Positions 6,952 to 16,500 of a stretch of 17,557 nucleotides of DNA are shown here, one piece after another. Numbering within the stretch: the stretch's first letter is position 1; each line of letters starts with the position of its first letter. The stretch covers positions 1 through 17,557 of the forward strand of contig JAHYJF010000040.1 in assembly GCA_019428955.1 (NCBI GenBank), written 5' to 3'. Under the pieces are notes generated by a model. It was not told the DNA's origin. It worked only from the letters and a program-made list of their open reading frames with translations, and made no database searches. This DNA comes from Burkholderiaceae bacterium. GTDB taxonomy: Bacteria; Pseudomonadota; Gammaproteobacteria; Burkholderiales; Burkholderiaceae_E. The translations under genes were made by a program, and so were the position numbers.

Positions 6952-9552
6952 GTGGGCCCAGCTTCAATTCAGCCCCAGCCACCGGCGAGCGCGACCGCCC
7001 AGGTCAGCGCCCTGCGCGATGCCTATCGCGAGGAGCGCGAGCGGCTGCTCGCCAATCCTCGCACCATGCCGGTGTCGCGGCTGATCGCCGCGCTTACCCG
7101 CAATGCCGACCGGACCCTCTGTGGGCTGTGGCGCGCCGAACGGCTGCCCGGCGACGCCCTGTTGGTCGCGGTCGGCGGCTACGGGCGCCGCGACCTGTTT
7201 GCCCAATCGGACATCGACATCCTGATCGCCACCGCGACCGATCCCAAGGGGGATCTGGCGCGGCGCATCGAGTCGTTTGTTGCTTCCTGCTGGGATGTCG
7301 GTCTAGAGATCGCCCACAGCGTGCGCACCCTCGAGCAGTGCCTCAGCGAGGCCGAGGGCGACATCACGATCCAGACCAGCCTGCTCGAGCGCCGCCGGCT
7401 GATTGGCAGCCGCAAGCTCTGGGATCAACTCGACGCCCGGCTCTCGCAGGCCATGCGGGCGGCCGCATTCTTCACCGCCAAGCGCCTGGAGTTGCGCCAG
7501 CGCCACGCCAAGTACGACGACACGCCCTATAGCCTCGAGCCCAATACCAAGGAAAGCCCCGGCGGGCTGCGCGACCTGCAGGTGATCGCCTGGGCCGCAC
7601 GCGCCGCAGGACTGGGCACAACCTGGAGCGAGCTGGCCGCCAACGGGTTGATGACCGAACGCGAAACCCGGCTGCTGCGCACCCGGGAGAGGACTCTGAA
7701 GGAGATCCGCCACGCTCTGCACCGGCTGGCTGGCCGGCGCGAGGACCGGCTGGTCTTCGATCTGCAGACGCCCGTGGCCCGCGAACTCGGGTTTGTCGAC
7801 CGCGACGGCAGGCGTTCATCCGAGGAACTGATGCAGAGTTACTTCCTCGCGGCCAAGACGGTGACACAGCTCAACACCATCCTGATGCAGAACATCGCGG
7901 CCAGGCTTTTCGCTGCGCCCGGAGCCCAGCCCCAACCGATCGACCATGAGTTCAGCAACCGCGGCGGGCTGTTGGAGGCCATCGACCCGGGCATCTTCGA
8001 GCGCGACCCGCCGGCGATCCTGCGCGCCTTCCTGACCATGCAGCAGCACTCGGAATTGTCCGGGATGGCCACCGATACCCTGCGGGCGATGTGGCTCGCC
8101 CGCGACCGGATCAATCCTCGAGGGCGCGTCAATCCCGAGAGCCGGGAACTGTTCCTCGAGATTCTCAAGCAACCGCGCGGCATCACCCACGAACTGCGGC
8201 GCATGAACAAGTGGTCGATCCTGAGCCGTTGCATCCCTCCCTTCAGGGGCATCGTCGGCCGGATGCAACACGACCTGTTCCATGTTTACACGGTCGACAC
8301 CCACATCCTGATGGTGGTGCGCAACGTGCGGCGCTTTGCCATCGCCGAGCATGCCCACGAATATCCGTTCTGCAGCCAGCTGATGGCGCAGGTCGACAAG
8401 CACTGGGTGCTCTATCTGGCCGCGCTGTTCCACGACATTGCCAAGGGGCGGGGCGGAGACCATTCACGCCTGGGGCAGATCGACGCGCTGCATTTCTGCC
8501 ATACCCACCAGATTGCGCAAGAGGATACCGCGGTGGTCGCTTTCCTGGTCGAACACCACCTGACGATGTCATCGATCGCGCAGAAGCGCGACCTTGGGGA
8601 CCCCGACGTGATCGGGGGATTTGCCAGGATCGTCGGCACCGTCGAGCGACTCAACGCTCTCTATCTGCTGACGGTGGCCGACATCCGCGCCACCGGGCCG
8701 AAGGTCTGGAACTCCTGGAAGGGTCGGCTGCTCGAAGACCTCTATCACGCCACCCGGCGGGTACTGGACGGCGAGAGTGTCGGCCCACCAGCCGAGCGCC
8801 TCGACGCGCGGCGCCGCGAAGCGGTGCGGGCGCTCAATCTCGGCGCCATCGCACCGGCACTCTACCAAGAGCTCTGGGCGCGGCTCGACATCGCCTACTT
8901 CATGCGCAACGACGCCCGTGATGTCGCCTGGCATACGCGCATGCTCTACCGCTACCCCGACACCCCGACCCCGATCGTGCGCGCCCGCCTGGTGCCCGGC
9001 GGCGACGGGTTCCAGGTGGTGGTTTACATGCCCGACCAGAAGGACCTGATTGCCCGGGTCTGCGGCTATTTCGACCGTAAGAACCTCTCGGTCATGGACG
9101 CCCGCATCCACACCACGGCCCACTGCTATGCGCTCGACAGTTTCGTGATCGTCGACCCCAGCGGGGAGAGTCGCTACCGCGACATCCTCTCGCTGGTGGA
9201 GAGCGAACTGACCGAACGCCTCCAGAAGCAGGTGCCGCTGGAGGCGCCGGTGCGAGGACGCATCTCGCGCCGCTCGCGCTACTTCCCGATCGTCCCGCAG
9301 GTCGATCTGCGCCCCGACGAACAGGGCAAGCATTACCTGCTCTCAATCGTCGCCAGCGACCGCACCGGGCTGCTTTACCGCATCGCCCGGGTGCTGGGCG
9401 AACACGACGTCAGCCTCTACACCGCCAAGGTGGCGACTCTGGGAGAGCGCGCCGAGGACGTCTTCCTCATCGATGGCACCTCGTTGGCCGATCCGCGCGC
9501 CCAGTTGCGGCTCGAAACCGACTTGCTCGTCGCCCTCGAAACCAGCCACTGA
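6952..9552 (+). CDS. glnD: Bifunctional [PII] uridylyltransferase / uridylyl-removing enzyme
   Basis: GlnD senses glutamine: when it is low it uridylylates the PII proteins, and when it is high it removes UMP, thereby steering glutamine synthetase and the Ntr response. The 866-residue product (E. coli 890) has the expected order. The nucleotidyltransferase motif VGGYGRRDLFAQSDIDIL is at residues 74-91, with the catalytic Asp residues in SDID. YSLEPNTKESPGGLRDLQ follows. The HD hydrolase domain has LFHDIAKGRGGDHS with His494-Asp495. Two ACT domains, which bind glutamine, begin near residues 680 and 795. The start is GTG at 6952 with AGAGGG upstream, 11 bases after map, so the two are probably co-transcribed. 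It ends facing mtnP on the other strand. Confidence 0.97.
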   Translation: MGPASIQPQPPASATAQVSALRDAYREERERLLANPRTMPVSRLIAALTRNADRTLCGLWRAERLPGDALLVAVGGYGRRDLFAQSDIDILIATATDPKGDLARRIESFVASCWDVGLEIAHSVRTLEQCLSEAEGDITIQTSLLERRRLIGSRKLWDQLDARLSQAMRAAAFFTAKRLELRQRHAKYDDTPYSLEPNTKESPGGLRDLQVIAWAARAAGLGTTWSELAANGLMTERETRLLRTRERTLKEIRHALHRLAGRREDRLVFDLQTPVARELGFVDRDGRRSSEELMQSYFLAAKTVTQLNTILMQNIAARLFAAPGAQPQPIDHEFSNRGGLLEAIDPGIFERDPPAILRAFLTMQQHSELSGMATDTLRAMWLARDRINPRGRVNPESRELFLEILKQPRGITHELRRMNKWSILSRCIPPFRGIVGRMQHDLFHVYTVDTHILMVVRNVRRFAIAEHAHEYPFCSQLMAQVDKHWVLYLAALFHDIAKGRGGDHSRLGQIDALHFCHTHQIAQEDTAVVAFLVEHHLTMSSIAQKRDLGDPDVIGGFARIVGTVERLNALYLLTVADIRATGPKVWNSWKGRLLEDLYHATRRVLDGESVGPPAERLDARRREAVRALNLGAIAPALYQELWARLDIAYFMRNDARDVAWHTRMLYRYPDTPTPIVRARLVPGGDGFQVVVYMPDQKDLIARVCGYFDRKNLSVMDARIHTTAHCYALDSFVIVDPSGESRYRDILSLVESELTERLQKQVPLEAPVRGRISRRSRYFPIVPQVDLRPDEQGKHYLLSIVASDRTGLLYRIARVLGEHDVSLYTAKVATLGERAEDVFLIDGTSLADPRAQLRLETDLLVALETSH

Positions 9553-9615
9553 ACAGGCCCGGCGCGGGCTCCTGGCGGCATCCAGGTGAAGCGCAGCGCC
9601 CCCGACCGCGGGAGC
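9553..9615. terminator. Possible terminator region between convergent glnD and mtnP
   Basis: The 63-base convergent gap holds two small perfect hairpins: GCCCG-GCG-CGGGC (9557-9569) and CCTGG-6 bases-CCAGG (9571-9586). Neither is followed by a T-tract on either strand, so they are not classic intrinsic terminators. They could mark RNA 3' ends, or termination here may depend on Rho. Confidence 0.3.
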
Positions 9616-10347
9616 TCAGCGCAGGGTGCGCAGGATCTTTCTGACCCGGCCGATGGCACCTTCGAGCACCACCGCGATATCGGCAAGCGACACGTGGTGG
9701 GCACTGTCGCCAATACCGGCAGCGTGGTTCGCAACCACTGCCAGGGTGGCGTAGGGGAGTCCCAGCTCGCGCACCAGCGCGGCCTCCGGCATGGCCGTCA
9801 TCCCCACGATGTCGCAGCCATCGCGCGCCAGGCGAACGATCTCGGCGGCCGTCTCGAGCCTTGGTCCCTGGGTACAGCCGTAGGTGCCACCGACCAGCAA
9901 GGTCTCACCGACACTTGTGGCTGCCGCAACCAGGCGATCACGCAACGAACTGTCGTAGGGTTCAGTGAAGTCAATGTGAGTGACCGGCTGGTCCGGCCCC
10001 TCAAAAAAAGTGCCGTGCCGGCGGTGGGTGTAATCAATGATCTGGTCGGGCAGCAGCAGCGCCCCCGGTGCCAGATCCGGGCGGATGCTGCCGACAGTCG
10101 CCACCGAAACGATGTCGCTGGCGCCGACTTCGTCCAAAGCCCAGAGATTGGCGCGGTAGTTGATCTCGTGCGGGGCGATGGTGTGGCCGTAACCGTGGCG
10201 CGCCAGGAACACGATTTCGTGCCCGTCGACGCGGCCGAAACTGAGCGGGCACGATGGATCGCCGTAGGGAGTTCGCACCACCTGCCGGCGCCGGTCGACC
10301 AGCTCGTCGAACATCGCCATCCCGCTACCGCCAATGATTGCCAACAT
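9616..10347 (-). CDS. mtnP: Purine nucleoside phosphorylase family, probable S-methyl-5'-thioinosine phosphorylase
   Basis: The protein belongs to the trimeric PNP/MTAP family. It cleaves a purine nucleoside with phosphate, here probably methylthioinosine to hypoxanthine and methylthioribose 1-phosphate. It starts MLAIIGGSGMAMFDEL, where GGSG is the phosphate loop. The ribose/phosphate and base-site blocks are FLARHGYGHTIAPHEINYRA and GMTAMPEAALVRELGLPYA. Aligned by eye to human MTAP, the two adenine-reading aspartates (TDYD) are replaced: VVANHAAG has Asn207 and Ala209. Asn at this point is typical of 6-oxopurine recognition, which favours methylthioinosine over methylthioadenosine. That pathway, with MTA deamination first, is known from Pseudomonas aeruginosa. 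Length is 243 residues. It lies four bases after ligA, with AGGGGA upstream of the ATG. Confidence 0.87.
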   Translation of the reverse strand: MLAIIGGSGMAMFDELVDRRRQVVRTPYGDPSCPLSFGRVDGHEIVFLARHGYGHTIAPHEINYRANLWALDEVGASDIVSVATVGSIRPDLAPGALLLPDQIIDYTHRRHGTFFEGPDQPVTHIDFTEPYDSSLRDRLVAAATSVGETLLVGGTYGCTQGPRLETAAEIVRLARDGCDIVGMTAMPEAALVRELGLPYATLAVVANHAAGIGDSAHHVSLADIAVVLEGAIGRVRKILRTLR

Positions 10348-10351
10348 CGCG

Positions 10352-12508
10352 TCAATCCCCTGCGATTATCTTGATGAATTGATTCTCGTCGAGCACCTGC
10401 ACACCCAACTCCCGGGCCTTGGCCAGCTTGCTGCCAGCCTCCTCCCCTGCCACCAGGCAATCGGTCTTCTTCGACACCGCCCCGGATACCGTGGCCCCAA
10501 GCGCGCGCAAGCGCTCGTGCGCTTCGTTGCGGCTCATCGTCGCCAGCGTACCTGTAACCACGAAAGTTCGCCCTGCCAGGAGGCTCGAGACCGGCTGCTC
10601 CTGCTCCTCGCAAACCACTCCGGCGCTGCGCAGGTCGGCGATCACTGCCCGGTTGTGGGGATCGGCGAAGAAACGCGCCACACTGGCCACAATTTCCGGG
10701 CCCACGCCTTCGAGTGGAATCGGAGCCAGCTTCTCGCCCCGGCTGCGCCGCCGGACATTCTCGCGCAACACCTCCTGCTTGCGCACCTGGACCTGGTTCC
10801 AGTCCTCGTCGGCCAGCACGTCGAGGCCGCGGTATTCGCGGGCCAGCACCAGCGCCACCTCCTCGCCGACGTGGCGAATGCCCAGCGCAAATAGCAGTCG
10901 CGCCAGCGTCGTCCGGCGGGAACGAGCGATGGCCGCCACCACGTTTGCCGCCGACTTGTCGCCCATCCGCTCCAGCGCAGCAAGCTGACCGGCCTCCAGA
11001 CGGTAGAGATCGGCGGCAGTCTTGACCATGCCTGAATCGACCAGCGCATCGACCAGCTTTTCACCCAGCCCCTCGATATCCATCGCCCGGCGTTGGGCGA
11101 AGTGCAGCAGCGCCTGCTTGCGTTGCGCCGGGCAGAACAGCCCCGAGACGCAGCGCCAGGCCGCTTCCCCCTCTTCCCGGACCGCCGGCGAGCCGCAGGC
11201 TGGACACGCCCCGGGCATCCTGAACTGCGGCGGTTCTGGCCCTGTCGCGCCGTCTGCGCCCACTGGCTCGACCGGCCGCGGCAGCGAGCGCACGACTTCC
11301 GGGATGACGTCCCCCGCTCGCCTCACCACCACCGAATCCCCGACCCGCAGGTCCTTGCGCCGGATCTCATCCTCGTTGTGCAACGTCGCGTTACTCACGG
11401 TCGTGCCGCCCACGAACACTGGCCGCAGCCGGGCGACTGGAGTGAGCACGCCGGTGCGGCCGACCTGGATCTCGATGTCGAGCAGTTCGGTGACCGCCTC
11501 TTCGGCGGCGAACTTGTGGGCGATCGCGTAGCGCGGAGCCCGCGCCACGAAGCCGATGGCCTCGTGCCAATCGCGCCGGTCCACCTTGTAGACCACCCCA
11601 TCAATCTCGTAGTCGAGCTGGGGGCGCAACGCCGAAATCTGCTCGAAGAAATCCATCATTTCGCCCGGATCGGACGCCCGGGAGCGTTCCCGCCCGACCG
11701 GGAAGCCGGCATCCTGCAGCCAATCCAGCAAGGCGCCGTGGCTGCGCGGCAACTCCACTCCGCGCACCTCGCCGACCCCGTACGCGAAAAAGCGCAAGGA
11801 GCGTTGCGCGGTGATCGCCGGATCAAGCTGGCGCAAGCTGCCGGCCGCGGCATTGCGAGGGTTCACGAAGACCTTCTCCCCGGCGCTCGCCTGACGTTCA
11901 TTGAGCCGGGCAAAGTCGCTGCGATACATCAACACCTCCCCGCGCACCTCCAGCACCGCCGGGGCCAGCCCGCGCAACTGCAACGGCACCGCCTGGATGG
12001 TGCGCAAATTGGTGGTGACATCCTCGCCGGTAGTGCCGTCCCCCCTGGTGCTGCCGCGCGCCAGGCGGCCGCCCTCGTAACGCAGGCTGACGGCCAGCCC
12101 GTCGTACTTGAGTTCGGTGCTGTAGCTCAATTCCGCTTCCGGCAATCCGGCCGCCACCAGTGACTCACGCACCCGCCGATCGAAAGCGACCAGGTCGGCC
12201 TCACTGAAGGCGTTGCCAAGCGATAGCATCGGCACCGCGTGCCTGACCGCCGCGAAGCCCGCCGAGACCGGCGCTCCCACGCGCTGGGTGGGGGACTCAG
12301 CGCTGGCGAGTCCGGGGTGTTCGCTTTCGAGTCGTTGAAGCTCGCGAAACAGCGCGTCGTAGTGAGCGTCGCTGACCACCGGCTTGTCGAGCACGTAATA
12401 GGCGTAGCCGTAGTCGGCGATGAGTGCGCGCAGATCGCGCACCCGTTGTTCGACCGGCGACGAGGCGGCCGGGGCGCCTGCTTGGCCGAGCTTGCTCGCG
12501 GCCGTCAT
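10352..12508 (-). CDS. ligA: NAD-dependent DNA ligase
   Basis: LigA seals nicks in duplex DNA using NAD as the adenylate donor in replication and repair. The 718-residue protein shows all domains in order. The N-terminal Ia domain has YYVLDKPVVSDAHYDALF. The adenylation motif ELKYDGLAVSLRYEGG holds the nucleophile Lys134 (E. coli Lys115). The OB fold follows, and then a zinc finger with Cys435, Cys438, Cys453 and Cys459 in the same spacing as E. coli. Helix-hairpin-helix repeats and a C-terminal BRCT domain (RTFVVTGTLATMSRNEAHER, about 640-718) complete it. Compared with E. coli (671) there is a longer N-terminus and an insert of about 23 residues near 569-595, rich in Arg, Lys and Glu. It starts seven bases after zipA; no clear Shine-Dalgarno precedes its ATG. 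Confidence 0.97.
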   Translation of the reverse strand: MTAASKLGQAGAPAASSPVEQRVRDLRALIADYGYAYYVLDKPVVSDAHYDALFRELQRLESEHPGLASAESPTQRVGAPVSAGFAAVRHAVPMLSLGNAFSEADLVAFDRRVRESLVAAGLPEAELSYSTELKYDGLAVSLRYEGGRLARGSTRGDGTTGEDVTTNLRTIQAVPLQLRGLAPAVLEVRGEVLMYRSDFARLNERQASAGEKVFVNPRNAAAGSLRQLDPAITAQRSLRFFAYGVGEVRGVELPRSHGALLDWLQDAGFPVGRERSRASDPGEMMDFFEQISALRPQLDYEIDGVVYKVDRRDWHEAIGFVARAPRYAIAHKFAAEEAVTELLDIEIQVGRTGVLTPVARLRPVFVGGTTVSNATLHNEDEIRRKDLRVGDSVVVRRAGDVIPEVVRSLPRPVEPVGADGATGPEPPQFRMPGACPACGSPAVREEGEAAWRCVSGLFCPAQRKQALLHFAQRRAMDIEGLGEKLVDALVDSGMVKTAADLYRLEAGQLAALERMGDKSAANVVAAIARSRRTTLARLLFALGIRHVGEEVALVLAREYRGLDVLADEDWNQVQVRKQEVLRENVRRRSRGEKLAPIPLEGVGPEIVASVARFFADPHNRAVIADLRSAGVVCEEQEQPVSSLLAGRTFVVTGTLATMSRNEAHERLRALGATVSGAVSKKTDCLVAGEEAGSKLAKARELGVQVLDENQFIKIIAGD

Positions 12509-12515
12509 CGCAAAA

Positions 12516-13541
12516 TCAGTTGAACAGCCGCAACGCTACTGGCGAGCCCGCGGGAAAGCCCGCCGCCTCCAGCGAGGCGTAGCGCACGTCGAGCTGCCGA
12601 CCGATTGCCGCAATGGCGGTGTCGTCCAGGGGGCGGCCGCTATCGTCAACCACTTCGGCGTAAAGGCGCTGCGCGAACTGCTTGGCACATTCGAACATCT
12701 GTTCGAGCGGTTTCTCTGCCGCCGAGGTGCGCGGCACGTCGAGCAGGAAGTTGAGCGTCCGGGCGGATTCGCCAAGCGCCAGGGTGAACACGGTTTCCCC
12801 CGCCGCCCCGAGCCGCGCCAAACGCCCCGCGCCGCGGTCGTGCAGGCCGAGCAGCCGGCCCAGCGAGGCCAGCGCTTCCACGGTCACCGGTTCGGGAGCG
12901 ATGACGTTCACGCCGATCTGGGCATCAAGTTGCGCGCAAAGCATATCGAGCTCGCGGGCATTTGCCAGTACCTCGCTCATTTCCGGGGTATCGGCCAGGG
13001 CCGGCAGCAATTCGGCCAGATCCTGCAGGGCTCCGACAAACTCGGAATACTCCATCGCATTCAACGGTCCGTGCCGATTTGCCAACAGGATCGCGATGCG
13101 CACCGCCCGATAGTTCGAGCCCGGCTCCAATACTGCCCAGATGCCGTCCTCGCCATCTGCGCTCTGCCCCTCGACGATCACCGGCTTGGCTCCGACCCGC
13201 CGCAATCCTTTCAGCAGTGTCATGAGTTGCTCGCCCGACATGGCTTCTTCCAGCGGCAGCTCGACTATGCAATCGGTCGCAGGCGATATTCCCGGCACCG
13301 GAGGGTCAGCCGGGACATCGCCTCCGCCTCCGCCCCCGCCCAGCCTCGGCTCCTGGCGCTGGCCCGCGCTACCGCCTTCGGAGCTTGCCCGCAATCCCGC
13401 ATCGCGCTCGCCACTGCCGGCATCGCCCTCGGAGGACAACAACGACTTCGCACGCTGGCGCCCAAGCCAGACGTTATAGACGACGATGGCCACCAGCCCA
13501 ACGCCGGCGACTATCAGCAGGCTGGTTGCCAGGCTGCTCAC
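12516..13541 (-). CDS. zipA: Cell division protein ZipA-like, membrane-anchored FtsZ-binding protein
   Basis: ZipA tethers and bundles FtsZ at the inner membrane during division. The 341-residue protein has one N-terminal membrane segment (about residues 5-26, LATSLLIVAGVGLVAIVVYN) followed by basic GRQRAK. A short charged, Ser/Gly-rich linker contains seven glycines at 68-74. A folded C-terminal domain from about residue 90 has the ZipA-family strand-helix pattern (CIVELPLEEAMSGEQLMTLL, FTLALGESARTLNFLLDVPR). The linker is far shorter and less Pro/Gln-rich than in E. coli ZipA, and the C-terminal part is larger. The start is GTG at 13541, overlapping the smc stop as GTGA. The position smc-zipA-ligA is typical and supports the name. 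Function is inferred from family and context. Confidence 0.87.
   Translation of the reverse strand: MSSLATSLLIVAGVGLVAIVVYNVWLGRQRAKSLLSSEGDAGSGERDAGLRASSEGGSAGQRQEPRLGGGGGGGDVPADPPVPGISPATDCIVELPLEEAMSGEQLMTLLKGLRRVGAKPVIVEGQSADGEDGIWAVLEPGSNYRAVRIAILLANRHGPLNAMEYSEFVGALQDLAELLPALADTPEMSEVLANARELDMLCAQLDAQIGVNVIAPEPVTVEALASLGRLLGLHDRGAGRLARLGAAGETVFTLALGESARTLNFLLDVPRTSAAEKPLEQMFECAKQFAQRLYAEVVDDSGRPLDDTAIAAIGRQLDVRYASLEAAGFPAGSPVALRLFN
13320..13340 (-). repeat. Gly-codon tract in zipA linker
   Basis: Seven consecutive glycine codons alternate GGC with GGG or GGA, so the DNA is a short imperfect GGC-GGA repeat. It lies in the flexible linker of ZipA, where length changes in steps of three bases would be tolerated. 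Confidence 0.7.
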
Positions 13542-16500
13542 GCTTCGACCTTGGCCAGGCTCGCGGCTGAATCGAGGTCGACCGCGACTATGCGAGACAC
13601 CCCACGTTCCTGCATCGTCACTCCAATTAGTTGTTGGGCAAGCTCCATCGCCATCTTGTTATGGGTTATGAACAGGAACTGGGTCTCGCCGGCCATGGTC
13701 CGGACCATGTCACAGTAGCGCTGCGTGTTGGCTTCGTCCAGCGGTGCATCGACTTCGTCGAGCAGGCAGAAAGGCGCCGGATTCAACTGGAACAGCGCGA
13801 ACACCAGCGCGATCGCCGTCAGCGCCTTCTCACCACCGGAGAGCACGTGGATCGAGGTATTGCGCTTGCCCGGCGGTTGCGCCATCACCTGGATGCCGGC
13901 GTCGAGGATTTCCTCACCGGTCATCGCCAGGCGCGCCTCTCCGCCGCCGAACAGTTGCGGGAAGAGCACGCCGAAGTGCGTATTGACCGCGTCGTAGGTG
14001 CTCTGCAGCAGCGCCCGGGTCTCGCGATCGATACGGCGAATCGCGTCTTCCAGGGTATCCATGGCCTCGCGCAAGTCAGCCGACTGTGCTGCCAGGAATC
14101 TTTCCCGTTCCTGGAACTGGCCCAATTCATCGAGTGCCGCGAGGTTGACCGGACCGAATCCGGCGATTTCGGCGTTGAGCCGGTTGACTTCGCCCTGCAG
14201 CCACGAGGGGCGCGGCGACTGTGGAAACGCCGCCCGCAGTTCGACCTCGGCATCGGTATCAACCGCAGCTTCCAGGAGCTGTTGCTGGTACTGCTCACGA
14301 TTGAGCCGGGCGGCCTGCTCACGCAGCGCCAGGTCAACCGAACGCTGGCGCAACGGCTCCTGCTCACGTTCGACCGCAAGCCGCCGCTCCTCGGCCTCAC
14401 GCAGTTCGAGAGTCAGGGCGTCGCTGGCGGCGTGCGCCTGGGCCAGTTCCCGCTCGGCAGCCACCCGTGCCGCCAGTGCCGCCTCGAGAGCCTGTTCCGC
14501 GGGCTGGGACGAGAGTGCGGCGAGCTGCGCTTCGAGCCCCCGAAACTGCTGGGCTGCCTCCTCGCGGCGGCGGTTGGCTTCCTCGATCGCAGTGCCGTGG
14601 CGAGCGATCGATCCGCTGATCGAACGCACCGCAAATGAAGCCTCCTGGCTCTCGTTCTCGGCTTTACGAAGTTCTTCGCGGCGCAGCGCCAGCTCCTGCT
14701 CGGCGGCTTCGACCCGCTCCCTCGTTTCCTCCGCATGCTGCTGGCGACCAGCGAGTTCGACATCAAGCCGGTCGAAACGCTGCCCCAACTCCTCGGCGCT
14801 CGCCAGCAGTTCGGCGATCGACTGCTCGGTCTCGCCATGCTCGAGGTCCACCCGGGCGCGCTCACTGCGCGCGCGCGCATCCTCCTGTTCGAGCCGCTGG
14901 CACTCGAGGCGCAGGCCAGCTGCGGTACGCACCGCAGCGGCGTTGGCCTCCCGGGCACCGCTCTGGGCCGCCAGCCGCTCGGCAGCGAGCGCTTCGACCC
15001 GCCCGGCCTGGCCGCGTGCCTGATCGGCGAGCGCGCGTTCCGCCACCGCCTCCCGATCGAGCACTTCCAGCTCGTGGCGCCGCGCCAGCACTCCCTCCTG
15101 ATCGGAGTCGGGAGCGTAGTACTGGAGTGAATCGCGCCCGACCAGGTCGCCGTCCCTGGTGACCAGACGAGCGTCGGCGGCCAACAGCCCGCGCTGCGCC
15201 AGAGCCGCATCGACCGTCTCGGCAACAAAGACCCGGGCCAACCAGCCGTCGACCAACTGGCGGACCGCTGGATCGTCAGTCTTGATCAGGGACGCCAGCG
15301 CGGTAAAGCCATCCGGCGTGTCGGCCACGGCCTGTCCGCCGCCGACCGAGAAGAACGTCACCTTGGTGGGTGGGCGATCACCGGCAAAGCCGCCGGCATG
15401 TTCCAGCCGGCCCAGTTCAAGCGCGTTGATACGCTCGCGCAATACCGCTTCGATGGCGTTTTCCCAACCTTCGACGATCTCTATCCTCTGCCAGAGCCGC
15501 CGCAGCTGGGCGAGCCCGTGGCGCGCAAACCAGGGCTTGCCCCGGGCGTGGCTCTCGGCCTGTTCCTGGACCTGGCGCAGTGCCGCGTGCCGGGCCTGGA
15601 CTTGAGCCAGCCGGCCCTCGGCATCGCGCAGTTGCTGCTGAGCAGGACTGCGCTCGGCGTCGACCTGTTCCCATTGGGCCTGGGCCTCGACCAACTGCTC
15701 GTGCGCGTCGTGTTCGACTTTCTCGGCTTGCGCGAGCGCTGCGCGCACCCGCTCGAGTTCGACCGGATCACCACGCACCAGTTGCTCGGCCTCGATCAGC
15801 AGTCGCTGCTGACGCTGACGGATTCGCTCGACGTTGGCCTCGGTGGCATGCCGACGCGCCGCGCACAGGTCCAATTCGCGACGCAATTCGGCTACTCCCG
15901 AACGAACCTCTTCATGGCCCTGGCGGGCAACTCGCAGGGCTTCCTGCCACTGCGGCAACTCCGCCGCCAGCCCCGCCACCCGTTGGCCGCACCGATCGTG
16001 CAGGCGCTGCGCTTCCACCAGCTGCTCCTGCGCCGCGACCAACTCGCGGCCTCCGGCCTCGGTCTGGGCCTGGGCAAGCTCAATTTGCCGCCCAAGCGCG
16101 GTGATCCGCTCGCGCAGCTGACCTGAGGTCTGTGATACCAGGCGGATTTCGCCCTCCATCCTCCCGACTTCGGTATTAGCCTCGTAATAGCGGCCCTGGG
16201 CCGCATGGACCGCGTCGCTACCTTCCTGACAGCGCACCCGGATCCGCTCGATCTCACTCTCGAGCTGGCGCTGCGCCGCCACCTTGCCTTCCAGTTCGGT
16301 GGCAGCCTCGGCAACCAGTCGGGCGACGCGATCGTGCTCTAGTCCGGCTTCGTCGCGCCTCACCAGCCAGAGCATCCGTTGCTTGCGTTCGCATTCGGAT
16401 TCGGCCTCCCGATAACGCCGTGCCACCTCGGCCTGGCGTTGCAGACGTTCGATCTGGCCGGCCAGTTCGCGTTCGATGTCGTCGACGCGGATCAGGTTTT

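Noticed and set aside
12420..13718. A 432-codon plus-strand frame opposite zipA and the end of smc
   Set aside because: It is antisense to recognised genes and its composition (Arg, Ala, Gln, His-rich) is that of a shadow frame.
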